A stretch of DNA of 64,000 nucleotides, taken from assembly GCF_004000785.1 (NCBI RefSeq), contig NZ_BILX01000002.1, forward strand, positions 124,001-188,000. The letters are read 5' to 3'. The DNA comes from Paenibacillus ehimensis NBRC 15659 (GTDB taxonomy: Bacteria > Bacillota > Bacilli > Paenibacillales > NBRC-103111). The notes beneath the pieces are model-generated. The model saw only the letters and a program-made list of their open reading frames with translations, was not told where the DNA came from and did not search any database. Below, piece by piece: positions 36,203 through 45,322 of the stretch. Position numbers and translations under genes: made by a program. Positions within the stretch are counted from its first letter, which is position 1. Each line of letters starts with the position of its first letter.

Positions 36203-37618
36203 TCATTTAACTTGTGCTTTTCGTTTCGCTGCAACGAAGATCACGGTTAACAGACCGTAAACGGCCAATACCCCAATGAGACATTGCACAAGAAATGCGA
36301 TGTCCGGAAGGAAAAGGCCGACAGTTCTCCACGAGATGCCCATACTATAGGTGAATAATGGAATAAGTGCAGCGGCAATGATCAAAGATAGCGTACCCGC
36401 ACATACCCACAATGGTTTATTTATAGCCGTTTTGCGCTGCAGGCGGATTAAGCTGAGTACGGATACCGCAGCAAGCAATAGAACAACCCCAAGCGTCATC
36501 CGCTGCGTGCTGATGTTCATTTCCGCCAAATGGGGCTCCTGCCCCTTCATAATGGACCGGATTCCCTCCATGATGCTCAAATACGAAACGGCTTCCAACT
36601 CATGGTATTTATTCATCAAAAGAACGGCGCCCAGCTCCTGCTCGGGCATAATGAACAGCTCCGATCGATATTCAGGCGTTGCCCCCGTATGGTAAGGATA
36701 CTTCTCCCCCGATCTGGGGAAATGCCAGCCCAGGCCGTAGCGTCTGTTAGGTTCCGGCGGCGTTCGCAATTGCTTCAGGCCCTGTTCCGTCACTAAATCC
36801 CCGCCGTACAGCATGAACTTGATGAATTTAGCCAAATCGGCTGAGCTTGAAGACATATAACCGTAAGGCGATCCCGATGGATCATACAGTCCTTCGCCTT
36901 TCACCGGTTTGCCTAACCACGAACGATAACCCTGCATCAATCCTTTGCTGACCGCGCTTTCGTAATCGGCAGCCGTCCGGTTCATTCCGAGAGGAGAAAA
37001 AATCCGGGTACCCATAAATGCCGAGAACGTTTGGCCCGACGCTGACTCAAGAATCGCCCCCAAGAGCAAATAGTTCGCCGAATTATACTCATAGGTTTCG
37101 CCCGGAGCATGGCTCAGCTTGACTCCGCTCAGCTCCGCAGCGGCTCGAGCAATGCCCGTTTCCTGATCACGATCTTGCCGGTCCGTCACCTTCATGCCGT
37201 CATAAGCACTGATCCCGCTCGTTTGTTCCAAAAGATGGCGCACAGTTATCGATTTGCCGCTGTCCGTTTGATAGGTGAACCACGGGATGTATGTCTCGAT
37301 CGGATCATCCAGCTTGAGCTTGCCTTCCTCCGCCAGCATCATCATGGCAAGAGCCGTCAGAGGCTTGCTGACCGAGCCGATCAGAAAGGACGTGTCCTCC
37401 GTGACGGCCGATCCGTCGCTCATGGTCCCCCAGCTTTCTTGATAGACGGTCTGCCCTTGATGCACGACCGCCAGCGAAGCCCCCGGAATATGATATTTCG
37501 CCAGCGCTGCTTTCATAAATGCGTCGATTTGCTGTGCCGTATCCCGGTCTTCAGCAGCAAGAGTAAGAGAAGGAGCAAAGACCAGGAAGAGGAGTAGACC
37601 GATGACGATTTTCTTCAT
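36203..37618 (-). CDS. Membrane-bound serine hydrolase, class C beta-lactamase family
   Basis: A 471-residue protein with a signal peptide (IVIGLLLFLVFAPSLTLAAE), a beta-lactamase-related domain and a C-terminal membrane region of about three helices. The catalytic SxxK is in FLIGSVSKPLTALA, the YxN motif is YEYNSANY, and the third box is represented by HTGATPEYRS. Relatives include D-aminopeptidases, esterases and penicillin-binding-like proteins, so true beta-lactamase activity is not implied. Its ATG overlaps the stop of the TetR gene by four bases, so the two are translated as a coupled pair. Confidence 0.9.
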   Translation of the reverse strand: MKKIVIGLLLFLVFAPSLTLAAEDRDTAQQIDAFMKAALAKYHIPGASLAVVHQGQTVYQESWGTMSDGSAVTEDTSFLIGSVSKPLTALAMMMLAEEGKLKLDDPIETYIPWFTYQTDSGKSITVRHLLEQTSGISAYDGMKVTDRQDRDQETGIARAAAELSGVKLSHAPGETYEYNSANYLLLGAILESASGQTFSAFMGTRIFSPLGMNRTAADYESAVSKGLMQGYRSWLGKPVKGEGLYDPSGSPYGYMSSSSADLAKFIKFMLYGGDLVTEQGLKQLRTPPEPNRRYGLGWHFPRSGEKYPYHTGATPEYRSELFIMPEQELGAVLLMNKYHELEAVSYLSIMEGIRSIMKGQEPHLAEMNISTQRMTLGVVLLLAAVSVLSLIRLQRKTAINKPLWVCAGTLSLIIAAALIPLFTYSMGISWRTVGLFLPDIAFLVQCLIGVLAVYGLLTVIFVAAKRKAQVK

Positions 37619-38193
37619 CTGCTCTCCCCTTCGGACTTGCTTAGATAAAGCTCAAGCAGCTCAGTCAACAATCGATACGACCGGTCAAGATCAAACTCGT
37701 TGTCGACGATTTTCTGAAGTGCCAGCCCGTCGAAGCAGGCCAACAGGATACTTGCAAGCGCCGAGGCGTTATCAGAATTGCCCACCAGGTGCTGCAGGGG
37801 CGCGGAAAGACTCTCTCTCCCGCTCTTGAGAATCGACGCGACTTCCCGTTCCAGATGACCGCTCTCGCTTTTCATCCCCAACGAATACAGCTCATACCGC
37901 CAGCGGTACCAGTCGGGATTGTCTTCCGCTCTGGATTTGATTTCGAGCAGCACGGCTTCGGGGGTTGCGGCATCATCCGGCTGCCCGTCATATTGCTTTT
38001 GGTAACGCTGTTGGACCTCTTCCTGTACGGAAAGCAGCAGTTCTTCTTTATCTTTAAAATAATAATGGACTAGCCCCGATGTCATCCCGGCCTCGCCTGC
38101 AATATCTTTGATCGAAGCGTTGAGGTACCCTTTTTTTACAAACACTTTGTAAGCCGCATCGATTAATCGTTGTCTTTTCTCCTGTGTGCTCAT
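37615..38193 (-). CDS. TetR-family regulator of the serine hydrolase
   Basis: About 192 residues from the ATG at 38193, after AAGGGCGGG; the longer frame from 38259 would begin inside the promoter. HTH: YLNASIKDIAGEAGMTSGLV, then HYYFKDKEELL. The C-terminal domain contains LLACFDGLALQKIVDNEFD, common in TetR_C subfamilies of Bacillales. It precedes and overlaps the hydrolase gene. A palindrome directly at the transcription start makes autorepression very likely. Confidence 0.9.
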   Translation of the reverse strand: MSTQEKRQRLIDAAYKVFVKKGYLNASIKDIAGEAGMTSGLVHYYFKDKEELLLSVQEEVQQRYQKQYDGQPDDAATPEAVLLEIKSRAEDNPDWYRWRYELYSLGMKSESGHLEREVASILKSGRESLSAPLQHLVGNSDNASALASILLACFDGLALQKIVDNEFDLDRSYRLLTELLELYLSKSEGESR

Positions 38194-38210
38194 CCGATCC
38201 CGCCCTTTTC

Positions 38211-38259
38211 TTGGTTGGTCAACCAACCAAATTATAAGGACGGTGCAGCATAATGTCAA
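38211..38259 (-). promoter_or_regulatory. Consensus promoter with operator for the TetR/hydrolase operon
   Basis: Leftward TTGACA (38254-38259), 17 bases, TATAAT (38231-38236), both perfect. Directly downstream, TTGGTTGGT (38211-38219) and ACCAACCAA (38222-38230) form a palindrome with perfect 9-bp arms and a 2-bp centre, covering the start site. Confidence 0.9.
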
Positions 38260-38308
38260 TCCTTGGACGCTGCCGTCAGGCGGCTAGGATATGTCCTAAC
38301 CGCGCATT

Positions 38309-40873
38309 CTATAGATTCTCCTGCTTCAAAGCATCAATAATGTTTGCTTTTTTTACTTTTATGCTGGCGTAATACATGGACAAGCTCACGATAACAAACA
38401 CGGCCGCAATCACATACAGAATACTGGTCCATGGCACCATGAAACCGTACGAAAAACTGTAGCTGAAGGCCCGGTAGATCAACACCATAATCACTGCGCT
38501 GACCGGAAGCCCATAAGTTAGGGCCTTGATTCCATAAAATATGCTTTCATAGTTTATCATTTTATTAAAGCTTTTCGGCGTCATCCCCACCGATCTCAGC
38601 ATCGCAAATTCCCGTTTGCGAAGGGCAATGCTCGTCGTAATCGTATTGAGAATATTCGCCATCGAAAGCGCCGTAATTAAGGCCACAAAACCGTAAACAA
38701 ATACGGACAATAACAGGATTATTTGTTCAGAGTGCTGTCTTACTTGAAATATGTTTGAGACTTCCAGCTCTTGATTCATTTCTTCGATGTCTTGCTGTGT
38801 TTTCAAAGGATCTTTACTATTCAGGTAAAGTGAGGAAAACGGTTTATCCTTACTTTTTTTCATTAACTGGTCGAAGACGGGCTCGGATACAACAAGATGA
38901 ACTTCAAAGCTGCTTGGAACAAGTCCCATCGGGAATTGTTCCGTTACCGCGGCAAGCTCCACTTTGCTGACCGATTCCTTATTAGAATCGGTGGAGACGA
39001 GATCAAGCATTTCCCCTACTCGGCCCTGGATAGCTTTCGTTTCGATAATTTTGTTCTTTTCATCTTTATATTTCATGACATCAATCAATATGCCGGTTGG
39101 GTGAGCGGGATTCGTTAGCTTGGCGTACTCGGTGCCGACCTTTTGGGCATAGGCTTTCAGCTTGTCTTCACTTAAAGCATTTACTCGTATATCGTATTTA
39201 TACCGACCTTGATCAGGAGCCCGAGGGGGTTTTGCCCCCTCGGGAACGGACTTCTCTGCAACCCAAGTGAAGACGCCAAACCACTGTTTTATCAGGCTGT
39301 ATTCCGTAACGCCCTCCAACGACACAATCGATTTCACCAAATGCTCATCGAGCGTCGCCACTTCACCGTTCTTGTATACCCCGATATCATAGTTATAGCC
39401 TTTTTGGGAGACACCAAGCGATTTCTGCAGGTTGGAAGTGAAGAAGGACACGGATAGAAACAGCACGATACTAATGACAAGCGAAAAGACCGTAGCGTGA
39501 TACCTGCGTTTGTTTCTTTTTAAATTTTTCAATCCGAACTCCGCTTCAATGCCGAATAACCGTTGGACCAACTTCGAGGTTTTCACCGTTTTCCCCGTCA
39601 GTTTAATATCCATGGTTTGCCGAATCGCGTCGATGGCAGAAATTTTAGATGCTTTTTGGGCTGGAAGATACGTTGAAATGAATATCGTGACGATCGAGAT
39701 CAGACACGTCATTGCGAGCGATGAAGGCGTGACGACCAACGTTAATTTTTCGGTAACACTGATCGCATCTTCGAGCATCGAGTTAATGAAGCGAAAGGTA
39801 ATGCCGATTCCAATCATGCCGCAGATGACGCCTAAGGGAATGCCAATGACGCCAATCACCGCTCCCTCAAAAAATACCGAATTTCTCTTCTGCCTTCTCG
39901 TTGCTCCAACACTCGACAGCATCCCCAGATAACGTGACCGTTCCGAGACGGAAATCGCAAAAGCATTGTAGATTAAGGAAACGGAGCCAATGACAATAAC
40001 AAGCACCACAATGACGAATAGCGAACTATAGGTTTTGCCTAACCCGCCGCCCATGACGCCATAATAACGCAATAGAGACTCATTTGTTTTAAACGAGCTG
40101 ATGTTGTTTTTCGTGGACAAATCATTGGCATGAGCAAATACAGTGCCGTCGACTTTCTTGAGGACCACGCTCACATCAACGGTTTCGTTGGTGTCCACCA
40201 TGTTCTCATCGACATAGGTAAGGGCCGTATACCCCGGCGCCCACGTCTGCTCCCACGAAGGACGTTTAATAAAGCCTACAACGGTATACGTTTCGGTTGT
40301 TGTATGAATTAAGGTTTCCGAGCTTTTCCCGTTTAAGAATCTCAATGGTTCATTTTGATTAAGATCCGTATTACCAGGATCGGCAGGATTCGAGCGCTGC
40401 CCGACATCAAGGGTTAACCGATCGCCAATCCGGTAGATGACTTTGGCGTTCGGGGCGATAGCTTCCGAAAGGACGATCTCATTGGCTTGTTGAGGCAGAC
40501 GCCCTTCACTCAATGCAATAGGGAAGTTGTTAAAGCCTTGGGTATTAAACGCTTTAATGAACAAATATGGCTTGTTGATATTTTGGCTTCCTGGCAATAG
40601 AGCGAAGCCGCGTTCCTTGGAAGTGATTAATTGTTTGGTTGCCGCATCCTGTTTGATCGCTTCGAGCTGATCTTTGTTGACGTTTTTGTACAGGACATGC
40701 CATTCTCCATAGTCTTGAATCGTTTGCTTTTGCATTAACACCAAGAAAGAGGAGCCAAGCGTTATAACCGCCGTCACCATGGCCACGGAAATCACAACTC
40801 CGATCACGGTCACCAGCGTTTGCTTCTTATTTTTCATTAGATGTCGAAGTGTTAGCTTATGGATAATGTTCAT
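38309..40873 (-). CDS. ABC transporter permease with two FtsX-type domains
   Basis: An 854-residue MacB/FtsX-type permease. One membrane helix at the N terminus (TLVTVIGVVISVAMVTAVIT), a large external domain, then three helices (~270-400: SLFVIVVLVIVIGSVSLIYN and on) ending the first FtsX unit; the second unit repeats this order with a second external domain (~470-700) and three C-terminal helices. Such permeases usually do not carry substrate through the membrane but drive extracytoplasmic steps, for example removing antibiotics or lipoproteins or activating hydrolases. It overlaps the ATPase gene by four bases and is the last gene of a regulator-kinase-ATPase-permease row. Confidence 0.88.
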   Translation of the reverse strand: MNIIHKLTLRHLMKNKKQTLVTVIGVVISVAMVTAVITLGSSFLVLMQKQTIQDYGEWHVLYKNVNKDQLEAIKQDAATKQLITSKERGFALLPGSQNINKPYLFIKAFNTQGFNNFPIALSEGRLPQQANEIVLSEAIAPNAKVIYRIGDRLTLDVGQRSNPADPGNTDLNQNEPLRFLNGKSSETLIHTTTETYTVVGFIKRPSWEQTWAPGYTALTYVDENMVDTNETVDVSVVLKKVDGTVFAHANDLSTKNNISSFKTNESLLRYYGVMGGGLGKTYSSLFVIVVLVIVIGSVSLIYNAFAISVSERSRYLGMLSSVGATRRQKRNSVFFEGAVIGVIGIPLGVICGMIGIGITFRFINSMLEDAISVTEKLTLVVTPSSLAMTCLISIVTIFISTYLPAQKASKISAIDAIRQTMDIKLTGKTVKTSKLVQRLFGIEAEFGLKNLKRNKRRYHATVFSLVISIVLFLSVSFFTSNLQKSLGVSQKGYNYDIGVYKNGEVATLDEHLVKSIVSLEGVTEYSLIKQWFGVFTWVAEKSVPEGAKPPRAPDQGRYKYDIRVNALSEDKLKAYAQKVGTEYAKLTNPAHPTGILIDVMKYKDEKNKIIETKAIQGRVGEMLDLVSTDSNKESVSKVELAAVTEQFPMGLVPSSFEVHLVVSEPVFDQLMKKSKDKPFSSLYLNSKDPLKTQQDIEEMNQELEVSNIFQVRQHSEQIILLLSVFVYGFVALITALSMANILNTITTSIALRKREFAMLRSVGMTPKSFNKMINYESIFYGIKALTYGLPVSAVIMVLIYRAFSYSFSYGFMVPWTSILYVIAAVFVIVSLSMYYASIKVKKANIIDALKQENL

Positions 40874-41553
40874 GGCCGAATGACCTCGTCTTTGGCAATC
40901 TTTCCATCTTCAATGGAAATAATTCTGTCGGCTTGCAAAGCAATTCGTTCATCATGGGTGATCATGATCAGCGTCTGATGCAAGCTCTTGTTGAACATTT
41001 TCAATAAGTCAACGATTTCGCTGCCGTTTTTACTGTCCAGATTACCAGTCGGTTCGTCTGCCAAGATGATAGCGGGCTGATTCATCAACGCTCTTCCGAT
41101 CGAGACCCGCTGCTGTTGGCCGCCGGAAAGCTGGTTCGGCAAATGATTCAAGCGATTTTGTAAATTTAACGTCTTCACAATATCCTCAAACTGCTTCCGA
41201 TCCACCTTATGCTGATCGAGCAAGAGCGGCAGCTGGATATTTTCTTCAACCGTTAAAATCGGAATAAGGTTATAGAACTGATAAATTAAGCCAATTTGTC
41301 TCCGTCTAAAAATCGCCAGCTGCGTTTCATCCAGACTGTACATGTCCGTACGGTCCACAAACACTTTTCCGCTTGTCGGTCTATCTACACCGCCTAGCAT
41401 ATGTAAAAGCGTCGACTTCCCCGAACCGGACGGACCGATGATGGCGACGAACTCCCCTTTGTCCACCGAGAAGGATACGTCATCAAGCGCTTTTACCGCC
41501 GTGTCGCCTTTTCCATACACTTTAGACAGATGTTCGATCCTCAGAATTTCCAT
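40870..41553 (-). CDS. ABC transporter ATP-binding protein (LolD/MacB type)
   Basis: A 227-residue ATPase partner of the FtsX-type permease. Walker A GPSGSGKS (40-47), Q-loop in QIGLIYQFYNLIP, signature LSGGQQQR, Walker B AIILADEPTGNLDSKNG, and H-loop MITHDERI. The ADEPTGNLDSKNG block is typical of the LolD/MacB/BceA branch. It is separated from the sensor-kinase gene by about 96 bases with response-regulator-like boxes and its own -10, so it is induced separately. Confidence 0.93.
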   Translation of the reverse strand: MEILRIEHLSKVYGKGDTAVKALDDVSFSVDKGEFVAIIGPSGSGKSTLLHMLGGVDRPTSGKVFVDRTDMYSLDETQLAIFRRRQIGLIYQFYNLIPILTVEENIQLPLLLDQHKVDRKQFEDIVKTLNLQNRLNHLPNQLSGGQQQRVSIGRALMNQPAIILADEPTGNLDSKNGSEIVDLLKMFNKSLHQTLIMITHDERIALQADRIISIEDGKIAKDEVIRP

Positions 41554-41585
41554 GCTGAACCCTCCATACGTTTGTCGATGGATTT

Positions 41586-41640
41586 AGTATATCTGCCCGA
41601 AGTGACTTTACAGTGACATGAAAGTGACAGTCTAGTCACT
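41586..41640 (-). promoter_or_regulatory. Response-regulator boxes and promoter of the ABC genes
   Basis: GTGAC(T/A) occurs at 41602, 41613 and 41624, that is every 11 bp, and an inverted AGTCACT ends at 41640. The leftward -10 TATACT is at 41586-41591; the expected -35 position falls within the repeats and is non-consensus. This is the classic layout for activation by an OmpR-type regulator. Confidence 0.7.
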
Positions 41641-41649
41641 TAGCCCTGG

Positions 41650-42660
41650 TTAGACGACTTGCTTGTAGAAGCGAATCCGAAATTGGGTTCCCTTATGGAG
41701 TTCACTCTGAACCTCTATATCTCCATTCTGCTTCGTTATAATGCTGTGAGCCAGCGAGAGACCGATGCCGCTGCTGCCCTCGCCGGCACCCTTTCCTTTA
41801 TAAAAACGTTTAAAAATATGAGAAATCTCTTCCTTGGGGATGCCTTTACCATTATCTTCAATCCTGATCTCCGTAAATAGCGGGTTCTCCGAAAAGGAAA
41901 TCGCGATGGTTCCGCCTGCTTGCGTATGCTCCACCCCGTTTTTTAAAATATTGATTACCGCTTCGGTTGTCCAATTCAGATCGCCTAGAAATGAGACGCT
42001 GTCATCGCCCGTTACCGAAACTGTCTGTTCTTTGATGTCGATCGGAATGAGCACGGGCTGTAACGCTTTTTCAATAAGCTTGGTCACCCTGACCTGATCT
42101 TTCTTGAACTGCACGGTGCCTGCGTCGATCTTCGAAAGCTTCAATAACGAAGAAACAAGCCAATCCAGCCGTTCGAGCTGAATGCGAATATTGCGCGTAA
42201 ATTCCGTTCTTTTCGCTTCAGGCAGCTTGGCGTCGTCCAATAAGTCCGCCATGACCATCATGGAGGTTAGAGGCGCTTTGAGCTGATGGGATATATCCGA
42301 AATCGCGTCGGTAAGATGGATTTTGTCTTTGTGCAACAGGGCGCTCTGCTCCGACAGCATGACGGTTACTTTATAAATCGTATTTTTCAGAATGCTGAAT
42401 TCCCCTTCCCGATTATCCCGGACGTCAAGGGAATAGTCGCCGCCGCTAATTTGCCGCAAATAGCCGGACAATTTCTCAATCTCTTGATATCTCAACCTCG
42501 TAAACAGGTGGCTGCATCCAATGAGTAAAATGGAAGTCATTAGAACGAGAACCACGGCAGCGAGCGAAAAAAAAGCCGCGGCGGCAAGCATAACCAAACT
42601 TATCGTGCACATCAACAAGAGTACGAGGCGGATCTCGCGATTACGCAGCATGCTACTCAC
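41650..42660 (-). CDS. Sensor histidine kinase of the ABC locus
   Basis: A 336-residue kinase with two N-terminal membrane helices (~11-28 and ~30-48) almost without an external loop, as in intramembrane-sensing kinases. HAMP-like linker, H box SDISHQLKAPLTSMM with His125, N box VINILKNGVEHTQ, G boxes IEDNGKGIPKEE and GSSGIGLSLAHSI. Small sensors of this kind next to FtsX-type ABC pairs usually depend on the transporter for signal input. It overlaps the response regulator gene by eight bases. Confidence 0.9.
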   Translation of the reverse strand: MSSMLRNREIRLVLLLMCTISLVMLAAAAFFSLAAVVLVLMTSILLIGCSHLFTRLRYQEIEKLSGYLRQISGGDYSLDVRDNREGEFSILKNTIYKVTVMLSEQSALLHKDKIHLTDAISDISHQLKAPLTSMMVMADLLDDAKLPEAKRTEFTRNIRIQLERLDWLVSSLLKLSKIDAGTVQFKKDQVRVTKLIEKALQPVLIPIDIKEQTVSVTGDDSVSFLGDLNWTTEAVINILKNGVEHTQAGGTIAISFSENPLFTEIRIEDNGKGIPKEEISHIFKRFYKGKGAGEGSSGIGLSLAHSIITKQNGDIEVQSELHKGTQFRIRFYKQVV

Positions 42661-43336
42661 CGACCTTATATCCTAAACCGCGTACGGTTTTAATGAACGT
42701 TGGATCTTTCGGATCATCCTCTAGCTTTTCCCTCAGCCTTTTGATGTAAACGGTTAGCGTATTGTCGTTGACGAAATCCCCAGCCACATCCCAAATTTGT
42801 TCTAAGAGCTGATTTCTGGAGAGGATCTGCCCGATATGGTTCGCGAAAATCAGCAATAATCGGTACTCCAAAGCCGTCAGTGGGATTTCATCGCCATGTT
42901 TATATACCTTGCCTTCAAGCATATTGATCCGGATAGCATCTACTGCGATGATGGCTCTTGCCTGCGGCTGCTTCTGATATCTTCGCAAAACCGATTTTAT
43001 CCGTGAGAGCAGCTCGCGAATTCGAAAAGGCTTCGTAATATAGTCGTCCGCTCCCATATCAAGCCCCATCACGACATTGACTTCATCATCAACGGCTGTC
43101 AGGAAAATAACGGGAACATCGCTTCGCTCCTTCACCATTTTACACAATTCATACCCGCTTCCATCCGGCAGCGATAAATCGAACAGACATAAAGCGAACT
43201 GATCCAACTGCTCGGCTATCACCTTTTTCGCAGATGCAACGTCATGGCACAGAACCGTAGAAAACTGGTCTTGCTGTAGAGAATACTCGAGGCCCGACGC
43301 AATAGTTTTATCATCTTCCACAAGCAAAATGTTCAT
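42653..43336 (-). CDS. OmpR-family response regulator of the ABC locus
   Basis: A 227-residue regulator: receiver domain with VEDDK and phospho-acceptor Asp53 in CLFDLSLPDGSGYE, Lys in ITKPFRI, and an OmpR winged helix ending FIKTVRGLGYKVGE. The sequence around the acceptor and LLARI/LLSRI segment resembles the BceR group. It should bind the 11-bp repeats at 41602-41629 upstream of the ABC genes and switch on the transporter, probably against an envelope-active peptide or antibiotic. Confidence 0.9.
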   Translation of the reverse strand: MNILLVEDDKTIASGLEYSLQQDQFSTVLCHDVASAKKVIAEQLDQFALCLFDLSLPDGSGYELCKMVKERSDVPVIFLTAVDDEVNVVMGLDMGADDYITKPFRIRELLSRIKSVLRRYQKQPQARAIIAVDAIRINMLEGKVYKHGDEIPLTALEYRLLLIFANHIGQILSRNQLLEQIWDVAGDFVNDNTLTVYIKRLREKLEDDPKDPTFIKTVRGLGYKVGE

Positions 43337-43528
43337 TGGATCATCATCCCAATTTGAATTTTTAAGAAAAAGGACTATTAACTCATGATTGTATCATACA
43401 AAAAAGGGGATGATCAGCAAAGAAGCGGCCCGGCTGCAATATCCGAAGCATTGAAATCTGGGCAAATATTGACATCTAAACGTAGCCAACGGTATGATTT
43501 ATATTAATTTCATTCCATAAGGTGGCCT

Positions 43529-44113
43529 ATAAGAAAAAAATTACAAATCTACATATCGTCTACTTTTGCCGATCTGGTTGCAGAACGTCAAATCGCTGTA
43601 GAAGCTATTCTTAAAGCTGGTCACATTCCTGCTGGAATTGGAATCGACCCATTCTTTTTGGAACGCCCAATGGACACAATTAAGAGATGGATCGATGAAT
43701 CCGATGTATTTATCACCATTCTCGGAGGACTCTATGGAAACATGCTTCCCGACGAATCGAAGAGTTATCCGCATTGGGAATATGATTATGCCGGAGAACT
43801 AGGTAAGCCAAGATTCGCTCTTGTTTTAACCGATGAAGCATTAAGACGACAGCCATACGACTTTGTCGGCGTGTCAGGCTATCAGAAGTTCCAAGAGTTT
43901 AAGCAATCCGTAATGGAAGATGTGGCCATATTTCATATTGCAGAAGAATGGCACATTAGATGGGTACTTCATGAAAAATTGAAGGAGTATAAAGGAAGAG
44001 ACGATTTGGGCGGCTGGGTTTCCGGCAAGGATATACCCGATGTACAAAAGTTGTTGGAAGAGAACGCCAGATTAAAGGCTGAGTTAGAGCAATATAAAAG
44101 AGCAGATAACTGA
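43529..44113 (+). CDS. DUF4062 protein lacking a normal start codon
   Basis: About 194 codons. The family start, LQIYISSTFADLVAERQIAV, is intact, followed by GIDPFFLERPMDTIKRWIDE, ITILGGLYGNMLP and a coiled-coil tail (KLLEENARLKAELEQYKRAD). DUF4062 is a TIR-like N-terminal domain found in conflict-type proteins, where it is usually joined to larger modules; here it stands with only a short coiled coil. The expected initiator is ATA (43529-43531), three to four bases after AAGGTGG, instead of ATG. Either ATA is used weakly, translation begins within the domain (a TTG at 43658, which would destroy the fold), or the gene is silenced. Confidence 0.65.
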   Translation: MRKKLQIYISSTFADLVAERQIAVEAILKAGHIPAGIGIDPFFLERPMDTIKRWIDESDVFITILGGLYGNMLPDESKSYPHWEYDYAGELGKPRFALVLTDEALRRQPYDFVGVSGYQKFQEFKQSVMEDVAIFHIAEEWHIRWVLHEKLKEYKGRDDLGGWVSGKDIPDVQKLLEENARLKAELEQYKRADN

Positions 44114-44330
44114 TATGAAATATTCCGAAATAGAGAAAAACCTGGGAGCAAAAATAACAGAAGGAATGACAAAGGGAAGAACAATGAAAAACACCATTAT
44201 TGGTAATATCCCCTCATGGTAGACAATGTAAAAAGACATCTGGAAAGATGGACTTAAAACGTTATCGACCGGAGGGGATTTTTTCATAGGAGAACGAAGC
44301 CGTACGAATAACAGTTATCCTTTAGAGTTA
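44114..44330. other. Gap after the DUF4062 gene
   Basis: No gene supported; the DNA becomes AT-rich and leads into an insertion-sequence relic. Confidence 0.4.
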
Positions 44331-44571
44331 AAAAATGCAAGCAGTTAGGCTGGTAACCGAGAGGTGACCAGACAACTTGGGATTCGAAATAAGACACAGG
44401 TAGAAGTATGAGTAAAGCGTTATCGGGAAGGCCAGCCCTTTAAGCAAGAAGCCTTTCGCCAAGGACGACCGCAGACCAAATTTGTAGCTTAGAAGAAGAA
44501 ATGGCGTAAAAAAGCAGCTTATCCGAATCCCCTTGTGCTGCAAGAGAAGTTGCTGGAATCAGTATCTTAAC
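44331..44571 (+). pseudogene. Relic of an IS3-family transposase OrfA
   Basis: Pieces of an OrfA in shifting frames with stop codons: MQAVRLVTER, LGIRNKTQVEV, VKRYREGQPFKQEAFRQGRP and TKFVA, then YPNPLVLQEKLLES. Order and content match the helix-turn-helix and leucine-zipper parts of IS3-type OrfA proteins. No OrfB or clear terminal repeats are visible. Confidence 0.65.
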
Positions 44572-45322
44572 AGGCTTTACGTTTGCCTATTTTGTTACTT
44601 ATTATTTTTAAATACTAATTCTTTAACTAAGTTATACAATCGTGGTAGGTCAATTTCAAATCCCTTACCTTTGTATTTTGTGAGAGAAACGTTACCACCT
44701 AAAAAGCTAATACTATCCTCAACCTTTTTTTGACCATCTGATATCTGTTTAAGATTCAATGGCTTTATTCTTCAAAAACTACTTAATCTTCCGGGATGGG
44801 CAGCAAATATTGTAGTTGGCATTGGGCTTGTAAAGTTGGGTCAAATTATTTATGCAGACAATGGTAGGGGAACATATGTGGATATTTCATATTGGAACCC
44901 TAACATGCCTAACATTTATGGTGCTTAAGCAAAAACTTAGGTAATATATGCACTTATAAATGCTTATTTCTGGTACCTATTGATAATTGCTATTGTGATT
45001 TTGCAACTAACATTGGGAGATAAGATTAAACTACCATGAAAGAATTTGATTATGTTTATAGCAGGTTTCGCGATATTGCTATTAGACTGGTTTCTAATTA
45101 AACGAATTTCTTCAACGTTTGTTCCAGAAAAATTAATATAGCGCTTAGGTATTCAAGATATCCCCGGACAATTGGCTTTATAGGCCAACACCCCATATTT
45201 CGCCGTCACTTATGGTACGGTTACTCCTCTCTTATTCTTTCCCATATTCTGCGAAAGGATGCGGCTACCCGGTTCGGCCGATCCGCTTGCACGCAGTGCG
45301 AGGCATCCTCCAAGCGACCTAG
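44572..45322. other. Decayed AT-rich zone with fragments of small genes
   Basis: Three fragments stand out. Minus 44595-44759: 54 codons from a TTG with no ribosome site (SISFLGGNVSLTKYKGKGFE). Plus 44734-44928: 64 open codons without a start, LQKLLNLPGWAANIVVGIGL then YADNGRGTYVDISYWNPNMP, with a GWA-hydrophobic-aromatic pattern that resembles some bacteriocin precursors. Plus 44947-45141: a two-helix membrane protein (YFWYLLIIAIVILQLTLGD, LIMFIAGFAILLLDWFLIK) broken by one TGA. The last two could be a dead peptide/immunity pair; this is speculative. Confidence 0.35.
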
